DNA from: Ctenosaura bakeri
Lineage: Eukaryota; Chordata; Lepidosauria; Squamata; Iguanidae
DNA length: 64,000 nucleotides
Reading direction: 5' to 3'
NCBI GenBank assembly: GCA_948474755.1
Contig: CAOLHI010001308.1
Span: forward strand, 124,001-188,000
Made by a program: the position numbers and the translations under genes. Shown piece after piece: positions 11,123 to 23,028 of this stretch (positions within the stretch are counted from its first letter, which is position 1; each line of letters opens with the position of its first letter). Below the pieces are notes generated by a model. The model was not told the origin of the DNA, searched no databases, and saw only the letters and a list, made by a program, of their open reading frames with translations.

Positions 11123-12970
11123 AATGTTCATATTTAATGCATCTGCTTGATTTTCATTTTAAAAATAGCAATCACATGGATATTAGGACCATGGCATAAA
11201 GGTAGCACTGCTTTTGCTTTTAAAAACCCTCTTCTACCACATGGTGATCTTGATGAAAATCACCCTTTCTCCAAAGTTATTACTTGGTAAGAGTTTAATG
11301 CTATTTGTCCTGATCCAGGAGACAAGTTGCAGTAACAGTGTTCAGGTTGATTTTTGTTGAGTTTGTAGAAACTTAAGGATAGGGGTAATCTCCTTCCTTG
11401 TACATTTCAGCCCCAGTCTTGCTCACTCCTGCACCATGATGTTAAATCTAACTGTACACTTAATATAATGTGGCATTTATCACCTGAGAGCTGAGCTGAG
11501 GTACCCAGCCACCTAAGTCAAATTTCCTAAACATTTTCCCAATGGTCAAATCCCTGATGATTCTCAAAAACCGCATCTACTGACATCATAAAATCAACAT
11601 GTCAAAGCAATTTCTTGTAGTAAAGTATTTCATGACTTGACATTTTTGTCCTTGCAAAGAAAATGAAGGAGGAGCAAACCTGGCTGAGTGATGGCTTCAG
11701 GGAACACCCTTCAAGGCTATGGCAGTCACTCTCTTCCTGTAAGAGATGGGGCTTTCAGGAGAGCCTTCTCCAGGGACCATATGGAACAGCCCAAAGGGGA
11801 AATCAACCATGTGGATCAGAATTTTCCTAATACTATTTTTTAAACCAATGAATATATTATGTGCCTTTAAGAACCACATGTCACTTCAGAATGATGTAAG
11901 AAGCTGCAACCTTCAAATACAAAAGAATACAACAGTGAAGCCTGCTAACTGGGTTTCTTCTACATGGTTTTTCAGCAATTTAGCACATTGTCTATGACAG
12001 AGTAAAAGGACAGATGATACCAAATCTTTATCCATTGTCTATCCTTCTAACATGAAGGAAAGGCTCTCTTGGTTCTATAAGGGAATTCAATTTTGTAAAC
12101 CACACTTACAAGGCCTAGGAAATGTGGACTTCAGAATAATTACTACCCATTTCTTTATACAAGAAAATACTTATTTGAAGAGCTTGTCAGCCACAAATGA
12201 CAGCCCTCTGTGAAAAATATTTATCCCTCCCTTATCTTATCACCACTCCTATACTTTTAGAGTGATACAGGGACTATGTTCTGTGAAAGCTCAAGCTATA
12301 GAAAATTGCTTGATCTTTAAGATGCCTTAAGCCTCTGCTCTTTCAGCCAAGCTATTCTTTAATTTTTCAAGAAACCACAACTAGATAAAATATTGTTTCC
12401 AGCATATTAAATGAAATTGAGCTTCAAAGAAGGGCTGTCAGTCCATACGCAACTGTTTTCTTGCCTTGTTTATACATTTCCTGGAAGCAACTGGCTGACC
12501 ACTATGAGACACTAAATGGTGTATTAGAAGCAACTTTGCTAAACCAATGCAGGATTGCCCTTGTTAACAAAGGCCTTGTTAACACTAGCAGATTCTAATT
12601 TAGAACCTGATATTGTTTAAGCTGTTTAGACACTCATTAGGACAGCACTGTAAAGGTTAAACTTCTGCAAGTTTCCAGAAAAGAAAGAGACAATTGTACC
12701 CAATGGGAAAAAATATAGTGCTAGTGCTTGACATATTGGGGGAAAAGATTGCTGGTTGCCCGCATCAGATAGCACTGCTTTAAAGGACCAAGTGCATAGA
12801 GTGGCATCTGTTGAAATCTAGCATCTTTCCAAGACTCAGCATTGTTCTTGGAAGGTGCAGTTGCTGATGCTTCCATGCATGCTTATGTCCAGTTTTGGCC
12901 AGAGCATCCTTTGTGGGTTGGCAGATTTAACCACAGTTAACCATAGCTCAGTTATCTTTCATTTAGCTTA
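11123..12970. other. Intron stretch without recognisable genes
   Basis: AT-rich, with short open frames only (for example 11697-11879 and its opposite-strand partner). No repeat boundaries or splice-bounded exons could be supported. Confidence 0.6.
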
Positions 12971-12977
12971 TAGCAAC

Positions 12978-13080
12978 ACACTCTAGGTTGGGCTGCCATT
13001 GAAGAATCTTAAGAATTGACAGCTTGTGCAAAATGTGATGGCCAAGGTTTTTTTTGCCAGGCATGTACTTTATTCATATT
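12978..13080 (+). mobile_element. L2/CR1-clade LINE fragment
   Basis: GGTTGGGCTGCCATTGAAGA and the following bases resemble the LINE 3' coding segment encoding (L)GLPLK..QLVQN. A related stretch occurs at 31.9 kb. Heavily decayed and short. Confidence 0.45.
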
Positions 13081-13110
13081 TAAAGTGGTCTCTGTAATCA
13101 AGAATTCTAG

Positions 13111-13215
13111 GCCAGCAGTTCCCAACTGCTGGCTTCCGGCTACTGATGAGCTACCACATCCAGAAGCCCTAAAAACATGGCTAATAGAGATTCTGGAAGT
13201 TGTAGTCCAAAAATA
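13111..13215. mobile_element. Fold-back MITE remnant (GTTGTAGTCC family)
   Basis: The left half CCAGCAGTTCCCAACTGCTG and the right end TTCTGGAAGTTGTAGTCCAA match the common reptile palindromic element whose arms read AACTCCCAGAATCC / GGATTCTGGGAGTTGTAGTCC. Confidence 0.5.
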
Positions 13216-13634
13216 ACTGGACTCTATGATTTGGAAACACTGTCATGGACCAAGGATGGGCAAAAGGTGGCCCTTAACCCATCAAGACTCCCTAGACTGC
13301 CCATTTTTTGGAAATCCACCTTTTAAATAGCTCTCAGGCCTCCCTGTATTGTCTAACAATGGTGGAAAAATCCCTTGATTTTCAAAACCAGACTTCTGGT
13401 TTTGGGATAGAGGCATTTGTTGATATTCCAAATGTCAAAAAATTGTCCCCAAGATCCCTAAGAATTGCCCAGTCTTCATCTATGATGATGTAATACCTGA
13501 AGTTTCAGACCCCACACTGTGCCTAATAAGAATGAAAAGAATATTCAAAAATATTTTATTCAGATATGCAAAATGGGTTTCCCAAGTGTCAGGAAATCCT
13601 GACAAGGAACATCCAGGACAAATAGACTCCCAGA

Positions 13635-14145
13635 ATCAGAAGGGACCATGCGGGCCATCTGATCCCCTACCATGCAGAAATACATCCAACATTTGTTTGA
13701 AGACCTCCAAACATGGAGACTCTACCACCCTCTGAGCAGACCATTTGACTGTTGAACACTTGGTACAGAAAAGAAGTTTTTCCTAATGTTTAGGAGGAAT
13801 CTCTTTTTTAATCCACTGATTCATGCTCTAGTTTCGGGATCTGCACAAAAAAGCTCCATCTTCTATACAATATCTGTTCAGATATTTTAAGATAGCTGTC
13901 ATGTCCCCTCTCAGTTTTCTCTTCTCCAGGCTAAATATACTTAGTTTCCTAAGCTGTTCATAAGACTTGGCTTCCAGACCTTTGATCATCCTGGTCACTC
14001 TTCTCTAGACATGTTCCAGCCTCTTGACATCCTTCTTGAATTGTGAGTCCCAGAATGGGACACAGTATCCTAGGTGAAGATCTGACCAAAGCAGAATAGA
14101 ATGAGACTACTATTTCCCATGATCTAGACACTCTACTGTTGATGA
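13635..14145 (-). mobile_element. Degenerate CR1 LINE 3' fragment
   Basis: On the minus strand it ends with a relative of the CR1 3' terminus (the complement of CAGAATCAGAAGGGACCATG). It is collinear with the copy at 1-977: the segments for GRRLEACLQMFG, the LRRLR/ALS block and DQDDQRSGSQVL-like frames are scrambled by stops. This is much older than the copy at the window start. Confidence 0.8.
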
Positions 14146-14149
14146 GAAT

Positions 14150-15420
14150 TTTCACAATTCAGGACTTATTCTACACATAAAATACACATGTTTTCCAAAT
14201 AAAACAGCATTTTGCCAATTTCTGAGCAGAACTCCTCACATATCAGAGTTTATTCACGGAAGTAGTCATCCCTGGAAGTTGCACTTTTCAACTACTTTCT
14301 TGCATTGTGTTAAAAACTGGCAAAATTATTCATTCTTGTCTATGAGAATGAAATTTTCAAAGATTTATATCTCTAGTGTCTATATAATGATACTACTTCT
14401 AAGAGTATGGTGGATATATAGAAAGTTAGAGGGATCCTTGTGTTCATGGAGACTGTGGGAGTCACAGATCTTGCCCGAGGACATGGTTTCACTCTTCATC
14501 TCCTCCACATCATGATTTTAACAAGGAGCTGTTGGCGACAAATCAAACCACTGGGCCATTGCCTTAAGGCAGATGTGAAAGACATGCTTGGCCAAAACAT
14601 ACAAAATCCATTGAGAAGAGCCACAAGTAAATCCTCAGAAATGAAAAGTTCTGAAACTAGCAGCATCAAATACAGATAGCTACCCAGTAAAAGATAAATG
14701 TTATTCATCAGTTCTAAACATCTGTGTAAGACAACAATTCAAACTTGAGTTCAACCAAAATGTAAACATTACAAGCCAAGTATTCTCTACATTTAATTTC
14801 GTCCTTCTCCTTCCATACATTTTGTTTTGAAATCTATATATACACCAAGCATTTTAACCTTATTTCCCAAGTTATTCAGATATCTTAGCCTAAAGATGTC
14901 TGAGAGTTCTTATTTTGTGTGGGTAATCTGGTGGTATTGAAAATCCTTCATAACCTCTGTGCTTTAAATGTTTACTATAATATCTGGTTCCATACATGAA
15001 GTTATTCATTCTTTCCAATTTCCCACTTTTTACTATTGCAAACCCAGAATTGATGCATTCATTTTGAACTAAGATTTTCCATTCAAAAACTGTCATTTAT
15101 CTGCTTGCCTTTTCACCATCCTCCAGGACTATGACAGACCAGACAACATGAAGATTAATAAAGGTATTAGGAAAATGAGGCACATTACTCTCAGCAATTG
15201 TTTTGTTCAGGACAACATGACGCCAGGGAAGGAGGGACGCAGATATGATCCAAGAAGAAAATACTTTGGCTAAGAAGCCATCCCTTTGCTCATTCACATT
15301 ACCTAAACTAGAATGATGATATCTGTTTGCATCTTAGCTGGTGGGTTTCCTAATAAGTTTGATGGTCTTCTGCTCCAAATGGTTAAATATAGTTGCTTCC
15401 ACCGGAAAAAAATTAGAAGT
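14150..15420. other. Intron stretch without recognisable genes
   Basis: AT-rich unique-looking sequence. Opposing short open frames at 14279-14708 and 14890-15297 show no recognisable motif. Confidence 0.6.
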
Positions 15421-15422
15421 CT

Positions 15423-15620
15423 CGGGTGCGTAGCCATTTTAGTCAGTTGAGGCAGAAACAACAGAGTCCTATGACACCTCAAAGACTAGCAATGCTTATT
15501 TGACACAAGCTTTTGTGACTACCAGCCCACTTCATGCTTCTATCCATTTGCCACCATCCTCAGTCCAGCTACACATAAGATGAATTTGCAAAGTTGTAGT
15601 CACATTGATCTGTTGTAGCA
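15423..15620. mobile_element. Ancient reptile interspersed repeat
   Basis: ACAGAGTCCTATGACACCTC, AAAGACTAGCAATGCTTATT and CACAAGCTTTTGTGACTACC with CCCACTTCAT correspond to a widely scattered amniote repeat (consensus from memory: GAGTCCTGTGGCACCTTAAAGACTAACA...AAGCTTTCGTGGACT). Probably a DNA-transposon fossil. Confidence 0.6.
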
Positions 15621-15684
15621 ATATTGTAGCATCCTAAAAGCAGACAAAACTGTCATTGACAGCATCAAATGTAAATGACTATTT

Positions 15685-15900
15685 AATGATTAGTTATATT
15701 TGTACCCCATCTTTCTTCAAAAGAGCTCAAGGTGGCATACATGCCTTTCCTCCTTCCCATTTTATCCTCACAAAAATCCTTTTAAGGCTAAGAGAGTGGT
15801 TCAAGGTCACACCCCAAACTTAATGGCTCAGTGCAGACTTGCATATGGACTGCTCAAATCATAGTCCAACACTGCAATCAATCCACCATACTCATTCTTC
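15685..15900. repeat. Old LINE/SINE 3'-type repeat fragment
   Basis: Contains AGAGCTCAAGGTGGCATACA, GAGAGTGGTTCAAGGTCACA and ATAGTCCAACACTGCAATCA. These are eroded forms of a common amniote repeat with GCTCAAGGCGGC, CCCAAGGTCACCC and AGTCCAACACTCTAACCACT. Confidence 0.5.
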
Positions 15901-15904
15901 TATG

Positions 15905-17240
15905 AAAGCACACAACATTATATGCTAGTTATTTGCCAAGGTGACAAATCATCTTTTATTTTCTTGTTGGCACAAACCAGCATTTTTATTTATCTGGAGT
16001 TTCTTACAGATTTTTTTACTTACAGTATTTACAGAACTTTTCCAAAACATTATGTAGTAAAGAATTGAACCACATCCTAAAACATCTGAATAATGTTGTC
16101 TTCTGCTACAGTTTCTTTCATTTTGTCCATTGAGTAGCATATACCTTATGTTATGTTTTCTTGTTGGGCAGATGTTGTCTTACTGAGCAGATATTATCAT
16201 GATAGCAGTAGTTGTTTCCTGGCCCACGGTGGCAAAGGATGAGAATGGGGAAGAAGGGAATTGTCCTGAATGCTGGGCCCAGGTCATGGCTAATGTTTAT
16301 AGACTAAGAGGTAGTAGGGGGTAGGTGGGTGGAAAACAGGCATCTCCCTCCTCCTCAGCAACCTTTTAGAAAGAGGTTGACAGAAATCAAAACAGTATTG
16401 AATGGCATAAGCTATTTGCTCAGTACACACTTAGGAATACATGTTGGTAGGAACAGGTGCCTAATCTTTTTATGGAAACACTGTCAGAGTGGCATGCCAA
16501 GCATAATTCCAGAGGATAGAGAAGCCATTCAAAAGCATGATCTTAAAACTAATTCCAGCAACAGATGTATAGAACTGGAGAGAAATGCAACACTGTACTA
16601 AAGGGTTAGAGAGCAGAAATTCAACAGTCAGTTAATGTTGGACTTCTTCTTGCTTTCCTTCTACTTCCCAAGGCCTGAGCCTCCAAATACTGACAGACTG
16701 CAATGGACATTGCTAATACTTATTTCATTTCCATTCATAGCACAACACCCCATTCTATTTCCTTTGAGGATATATTAAGCTTCCCCTCCGCTCCTTTGAG
16801 GGCATATTATATTAAACAATATGCTTGTTTATGTGTCTGTCTATCCTCCAAACCCTGGATCTGAATCAAAAGGACTGAATTTTATCTCTAGTTACAAGTA
16901 CTGGTCTTTGTCAATGATAGCTTGGAACTAGGATTTGAAACATAACGGACTTTTGTACTCCCTCCCCACCTCACATTCCTTTTAAACTACTTTCAAACCT
17001 TTGAAAATATCTGTCTGACTTTACTCTGGTAGGTTGCCATCTACTGCCAACCCAGTTCAGCTCCTAATCTTCTAAAGTACCTGGAAGCTCAATTAGATGG
17101 CTGAAACAGTACTGAGGTAGTTCATGTATTAAGGGTGATACATGAAAGGTTAATGAAAAAATGATTCCAGTGTCTGTTTTTCCAAAATTCTTCTCCGTAG
17201 ACTGCCAAAAGTCAGTTCAAAGATGTTATTTCATAGATGG
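15905..17240. other. Intron stretch without recognisable genes
   Basis: AT-rich. The open frames at 15949-16140 and 16329-16601 show no domain or splice support. Nothing else identified. Confidence 0.6.
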
Positions 17241-17245
17241 ATATA

Positions 17246-17690
17246 CAGTCCTCCCCTCCCTCCACATTGGTGGGTTTAACCTTTGTGAATTTGATTATTC
17301 ATGAGGTGCACAAAAACCTCCTCCCTCATTCTCCTCCTCCCATTTGCTTGCCTTTTGCCTGTGCACTGAGAAGGAAGGTAGGCACATCTGGGCAAAAGGC
17401 TACAGAATGGAAGGAAAGGCAAGTGCATCTCTTCTCCCCATTCGCTTCCATTCTGCCTTGGCACTGAGAAGGAAAGCAGGCACACTCAGTCAAAAGGTTA
17501 GGGAATGGAGGGGAAGATGCTTGCCTCCTGCCTATTCCTTTGCCTTTTGCTCAGGCATGGAGAAGGAAGGCAGGTGTGCCTGGGCAAAAGGCAAGGGAAT
17601 GAAAAGGGAGTGGAAGGGAGTTATTTGTGGTTTTTCCACTTTCACGAGGGTTCTGCACCCCAAATGCTCATAAAAGTGGAGTGGCCTCTA
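17246..17690. mobile_element. Tigger-like MITE carrying an internal minisatellite
   Basis: The left end CAGTCCTCCCCTCCCTCCAC followed by TTTGTGAATTTGATTATTCA, and the right part TTTGTGGTTTTTCCACTTTC ... GTTCTGCACCCC, resemble ends of Tigger-derived elements (consensus has TTCGCGGATTTGATTATTCG and CTGGAACCGAACCCC). A TA precedes the left end. The interior is expanded by three tandem units of about 95 bp, annotated separately. Confidence 0.5.
17340..17625 (+). repeat. Minisatellite, three units of about 95 bp
   Basis: The phrase GCACTGAGAAGGAAGG and its variants recur at about 17366, 17462 and 17556. Each is followed by GCAGGCACAC-like bases, CAAAAGG, then GGGAATGGA. Opposite-frame open readings (17276-17720) simply follow the repeat. 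Confidence 0.8.
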
Positions 17691-17951
17691 TGTTGTATGC
17701 CCATATATTTTGGGTGCTGATTATGAATGAAGCTTTTATAGGAGAACCAAATAGTAACCATGCAATTTTAGGGGTAGTCATCCTGCAGCTTCATATATTG
17801 GTCTTGTGCCTTTGTTCAACCATGAATATTAGGAGGTTTTGTTTAATGGACTACTTTTTAATTTTTTTCCCTCTCCTGGAAAACAGTATAGTGCTTTTGA
17901 TTCTACAGATCACTTCTTCAATTACAAAGAGCAAGATGCGGTCTTCCCAGA

Positions 17952-18181
17952 GCCAGTGTGGTGTAGTGGTTTGTGTGTTGCACTAGAACTCCTGGGGACC
18001 ACGGTTTAAACCCACTGAGCCATGGAAACCCACTGGGTGATCTTGGGCAAGTCACACTCTCTTTGTTTCAGAGGAAACCAATGACAAGCTCCATTTGAAC
18101 AAATCTTGCCAAGAAAACCATGTGATGGGTTCATCTTAAAGTCTCCATGCATTAAAAACCACTTAAAAGCACACAATAATG
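17952..18181 (+). mobile_element. tRNA-derived SINE (Sauria-SINE type), sense copy
   Basis: The 5' head GCCAGTGTGGTGTAGTGGTT is followed by a degenerate box-B region (GGTTTAAACCCACTG), then AGCCATGGAAACCCACTGGG, TTGGGCAAGTCACACTCTCT, TCTTGCCAAGAAAACCATGT and a tail ending AAAAGCACACAATAA. The order is that of squamate tRNA-head/Bov-B-tail SINEs, which are transcribed by RNA polymerase III and mobilised by Bov-B. Confidence 0.88.
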
Positions 18182-18184
18182 GTC

Positions 18185-19680
18185 TTCTCTCCATAGCAAC
18201 CATTTCTAGAAGGTTTACAGAAGGCTATAATCTGGCTAAAATTAGGGTGATTCAGGATAATAGCACTAGCAGCTAAACACATTTCACAACACTTATTTAC
18301 TGTGGACTAGTTATACCAAACACAAAACAATGCTACTACAATTGTGATGGCAGTCTTTGACAATCTGACATAAGAATACAAAAGAACATAATCTTTCATT
18401 AGTCTGATAAAGTGAAAAAAAAGGCAGCCAGATTAACTGATCATGACCACATCATATGGAACTCATGTGTTCAGGTTGAGAGCTATTGTATTTCAGCCTT
18501 GAGAGAAATGCAATTGTATGGAGTTTCATGCCTCAGACAACAGCAGCTGTAGTTAAATAAATTAATAAATAAAGTCATAAGTTGCATTTGCACAAAGCCT
18601 TTGGAAAAAATGAACAGGTGTTTTTTAATGAAAAAAAAATGAGGTAGTCACAGAGACCACTAAATAGTTTTCTCTAAAAAGTCTGTCCTGCAAACTGAAA
18701 CACATTACTTTGAAAAGCATGTAGGGATTTGATATTCAGCTTCCTATGTCCATTTAATTAAAGCAATGCTTGTTAATAATTTTATATTGGGCATTGGGGA
18801 AAGAAAGAGAAGAAACCTAGCATAAGAGAAAGAATGCTCTTCAACCCATATCTCTTTTCTAGTAATTCCATATACCACCCTACTTATATCACTTCATAGT
18901 CTGTGTACTCCGCTAAAAACATTTGATTTACATTTTGTTCACCAAATGAGAAATGGAGTTTAACTCCAGTGGGTCATATTGTAAAGTACATAACAAATAC
19001 AATGAAAATTTTTAACAGGTTACGAAAACATCCACATTTCTTGGTTATTAACTAACCTGAACAAGAAAACCTTAAATGTTATTATTCATAAAGAAGTTTA
19101 ATGGCCTGGGTGGAGGGGATCATGCTGCCTTCAGTACAAGGTAGAATTGCAACTCCAAACATTTCTGTCATGCATAGGATAACTCCAGCCCCAGAGATTC
19201 AACTTAGAAGGTTGCAAAAGGTTTATTCAGGAGACTTTAGAGTAACAGAGCACATTCTGGCAATTACCAAGACTAGAAAACTACTGGATAAGCTTAACAT
19301 TACAGATTTGCATGGGCAAGCATCCTATCTGACAGCTAATTAGGACAACCCATTTCCCAAGCTTTTGCCTGGCAACCTTTGCTTGGCTTACCCCTGAAGC
19401 TATGTTGGTTTCTTCTTATCAAAGTTTGGTTAAAATAACATTCACTTGTTCTCAGTACACTGTTTCTCAATCAATTCCATCATCCTCTTCCAGCCTGTGT
19501 TTCAAACATCAGAGCACTATATGGCATTGTATGCCATCCTTCAAACATCAGAGCATTACATGGCATCACATTACATGGCATTACATGATTTTATCTTGCA
19601 TGACAGGGAGAGCAAAATCAACTTGATAATTTGTCTCCATACTTACCTAGAGGGCCATATGATTACCACACCTAGCTTAA
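18185..19680. other. Intron stretch without recognisable genes
   Basis: AT-rich. At 19500-19590 a small local repetition alternates CAAACATCAGAGCA with CATTACATGGCAT units. No gene structure seen. Confidence 0.55.
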
Positions 19681-19683
19681 TCC

Positions 19684-19798
19684 AACTGCTAGTCCCAACT
19701 AGAACCAATAGAATCAACAGAATTAAAAGAATCAAAGAAATAATCAAAAGAATCAATAGCAATTAATTCACTGGGCCTACTCCACTTGGGACTAGCAG
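19684..19798. repeat. Short fold-back element hosting the hAT insertion
   Basis: CTGCTAGTCCCAACTAG (from about 19684) is repeated in inverse as CACTTGGGACTAGCAG (to 19798), about 110 bases apart. The right arm is the target site of the adjacent hAT element. Confidence 0.55.
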
Positions 19799-20456
19799 CA
19801 GTGATGTAGACTCAAGTCAATTGACTTGGACTCAAGTCTGATTTAAATCACTTCAGTGACTCAACTAGAACTTGACCCGGCAATAAATGATGCACTGACT
19901 CGACTCGAGACTTGTGTATTTTTAGTGACTGACTTGCTGCCCTTAGTTCAGTAACATAACACGTTCATCCAGAAACCTCACAACTTTGAACAACATTTCC
20001 ATCTCTTTTTTGTCTACTGGTCACATGACAATCTGTCTCAAGCCCAAAGCATAGGCACACTTCTCAGAGGGGAACAGCAAAAGTATTAGGCAACAGACTT
20101 GAGGAGGAAGGATCCTTCCTTCTAAAGCTTTTGAAGCTTCAGTCATGGGGAGTAAGAAGGATCCTATTCACCACTTCTGAAAAATCCTCCAGCTTCGGAA
20201 ATGGGAAGTAAGAAGGATACTGTTCCCCAATTCTGAAGCAATAGATGGCAAAATCGCAAATGCGGAGGGCCAACTCTGCTTAAATTGTTAAAACTGACTT
20301 TATTTGACTTTATTTATTTGTCCAGAAATTCTGGAATATAGGTTGGGGTATAAAATTGGCTCCCAGACTTGAGACTTGACTTGAAACTGTCTTCAAGAAC
20401 TTGAGACTTGACTTGAGACTTGGAATAAAAAACGTAAATATATCACTGACTAGCAG
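19791..20456. mobile_element. Complete non-autonomous hAT element, copy 1, with target duplications
   Basis: The element occupies 19799-20448 (650 bp). It is bracketed by identical 8-bp direct repeats ACTAGCAG (19791-19798 and 20449-20456). Ends are CAGTGATGTA and TATATCACTG, so the inverted termini read CAGTGATRTA. A CAG-type terminus with an 8-bp duplication is diagnostic of the hAT superfamily. Both subterminal regions are packed with ACTTGA/TCAAGT hexamers. No transposase frame is present. Copy 2 lies at 54.4-55.6 kb in the opposite orientation. Confidence 0.93.
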
Positions 20457-21540
20457 TCTGATTTTGACAATGATCTTTATCCACAGTTAAGTTGTACAGA
20501 GCTGCAGCCTACCTGTCATAACTGTCACCAATAATTTCCATTCTTGTGCATGGTCTGCTTCCAGTGTTTCATTAACTACTCTCGTTCACCCTGTCAATCT
20601 TTTGTCCTGCCTTCATGATGTGCCCTGTATTCTTCCACCAGTCAGCCCTTTCATCTCTGTATCTTCTATGTTTTCCTGCTTTGATGCCCAAGTAATGCTT
20701 CTTGTGCTTCCATTTTGGACAAACACAAGCAAATTACAGTGATAACATTCATGTTTCATGCCCTCCTTGTTCTGACTGAAAAAAAATTCCAAACAATTTT
20801 GACATTGTTTTCCTTTGGAAAAGAGAGAATACTGAAGTTTTGTTTTGTTTGGAGAGTTTGATACTACTGGTGGTGGCAGACATTAGTTCTAAGCTTTGGT
20901 TCTTTTGATACAAAGAAAAAGATTAACAAGCTGGGGAATTTTCATGTTCTTTGCTTTTCTCCATGATTAGGAGAGTATGAGTGGAGCATATTTATCAATG
21001 GCCTATGCTAAACCTCTCTTCTCCTGTGCACAAACTAATATCAGGCTTGTAAGATACCCTCTAAATAGGCCCTTAGTGGCTTCCAATTACCTTTTTGTTT
21101 GCAGAAGCAGATAAGACTTGCAGGGCACAAAAGAAAGGGCATATCAGATTCACTGCACCGTGAACTATATTCTTGAAGTCAACACCAGTACTCTTTCACT
21201 GCCAGAACTTGCAAAAACTACTGTCCAAACAGGTTTTCTTTCAGTTCCTATGTGGCCACAAGTCACCTCTAAGTGAAAAACAGGTTTACTGTTCATCTTT
21301 AGACAACACATTGCATAAATTTAAAGGAAACTTGCATACTATAACTACAAAAGTTCACTATAGCAATGCTCTGATTAATCGATTTTTATAGCCAAATATT
21401 CAGAGATGGGGAAAATAATTCTCAAAGGATAAACTTGAAAAAAAGTGGGTTATGGAAAAATAATTATTTCAGGGACAACTGTAACAGAAATATTTAATCT
21501 ATGTAACATATCAGTATAAAACACACCTCTGAGTTCATTA
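20457..21540. other. Intron stretch without recognisable genes
   Basis: Nothing beyond short open frames. No repeat family recognised with confidence. Confidence 0.55.
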
Positions 21541-21893
21541 GGGCCATTTCTGCACAACGACGCTCTTCTGCATCATCACCCTGCAATCCTGGTTCCGGAA
21601 GGGAGCATGTCAGCAATACTCCCCTCCACACTTGTTCGATTCATGCAGAAGGGGGCACAATGGCACTGCCTCTTTATTCAACTTTCCATTGCTGGAGTAT
21701 AGAAGGAAGTGTCACCATTGCACTTCCATGGCTTCTGCATGCCCAGGAAGGACAGGAGCACCATGTGACTCCAGGCACAGAATAGTTTTTTTTCCATTTT
21801 GCAAAAACTGTATGAGCACCATGCTTGGGGACAGGATGGCAGCGGGCTGCTGATGACATTGTGTGGAAGCACGACCTGCTGTGCAAAAATGGT
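21541..21893. mobile_element. Probable MITE with GGGCCATTTCTGCACA terminus
   Basis: The left end AGGGCCATTTCTGCACAACG resembles the termini of the elements at 54.4 and 62.7 kb. A decayed inverse (TGCTGTGCAAAAATGGTGTC) ends near 21893. The interior is more GC-rich than its flanks. Overlapping open frames on both strands (21632-21886) are by-products. Confidence 0.45.
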
Positions 21894-21894
21894 G

Positions 21895-22855
21895 TCAGGC
21901 GGGATGTTTCAAAATGCAGTGATGAGGATAAGCAAAGGAGTGGGGAGACTTTATGTTAAAAAAAACCCCAAAACCAACCATGTCTACATGCCATTCCTTG
22001 GGAATGAATGAAGGGCTTGCAGACTCTCAGATCAGTGTTCTTCAGAGGATGTAAGTTCACCTTCAGCAGCCCCTAGGCTTACTGGGAACAAAAACAAACA
22101 AATAAAACCCTCTATATTCCTCTTTTTGAAAATACCCCTTGCAAACTCAAAGTCGGCCTGTGTTGCTAGGTTCAATGGCAGGCTCCAAATAATTCAGTAA
22201 TAATTTTTTCCCCTAAATCCAGGTCAATTAACGTTGTATTAAGCATGTTGTCTGTTTGTCACATGCCAACGGATGACCAAAAAGAAATTACAAATGTGAA
22301 GGAGTTATTCAGAAAAGTAAAGTGTCCTTGTCCAGACACAATTCCTCTTGCTTCTCAGCTAAGCACTGTTCTTTATATGTTTTATCATAACAAAGAGCAG
22401 TAGTTAGCTGGGGTAGCTAGGGGAATTATTGAGAAGAGCAAAGAGAAAGCAGAAGCAGCTTATCAATGTTTTGATGCAACAAGAAACCAAAATGAGGGAG
22501 TCTTTCAGCTCTAATAGCAATCGCTCCAATTAATACACGTATTAGAGCAAAATTGCATCACATTGTGCCTACTGGCTTTTTTTTTATATCAAATGGGTTA
22601 TCTACTGAGGTGAAGCCACTTGGCTGTGAACCAGAATCACACGTGCAACAAGAAACATTTTCAGGGAAAGCGGGTTGAATTAATGTGCAGCTTTGAAAAA
22701 AAGAACTTTCTTTTTTTCAAGATTACATGGACCAAGATTTGTAGGGTAATGCAAACTATTAAGTTTCATAGAACTCTCATTGAAGACTTCTGGTTGGTTT
22801 TTCTCCTAGTCTGAGAAGTAGTTCTGTGGAAGCCAGAGATTGGTACACTCCTAAA
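21895..22855. other. Intron stretch without recognisable genes
   Basis: Contains an AACAAACAAATAAA patch near 22100 and a low-repeat segment at 22490-22570 with TAATACACGTATTA, a small perfect palindrome. No gene structure seen. Confidence 0.5.
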
Positions 22856-22858
22856 ATA

Positions 22859-23026
22859 CCCTATTTGCTGGCATACAAGACTCTCTCTTTTCCCTGAAAA
22901 ATACTGTGTGAAAATGGGGTGCATCTTATATGCCAGTGCCTCTTATATGCCCACAAATAGTATTTGCTGGCATATAAATGGGGTGCATCTTATATGCTAG
23001 TGCATCTTATATGCCAGCAAATATGG
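22859..23026. mobile_element. Short TA-flanked MITE with duplicated terminus
   Basis: Ends CCCTATTTGCTGGCATACAA and TATGCCAGCAAATATGG are inverted repeats, flanked by TA on both sides (22857-22858 and 23027-23028). The terminal motif TTTGCTGGCATA and the phrase GGGGTGCATCTTATATGC occur twice inside, so the right end was tandemly duplicated. Same general type (TTATATGCC/TTATACGCC motifs) as the element at 10.6 kb. Confidence 0.8.
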
Positions 23027-23028
23027 TA

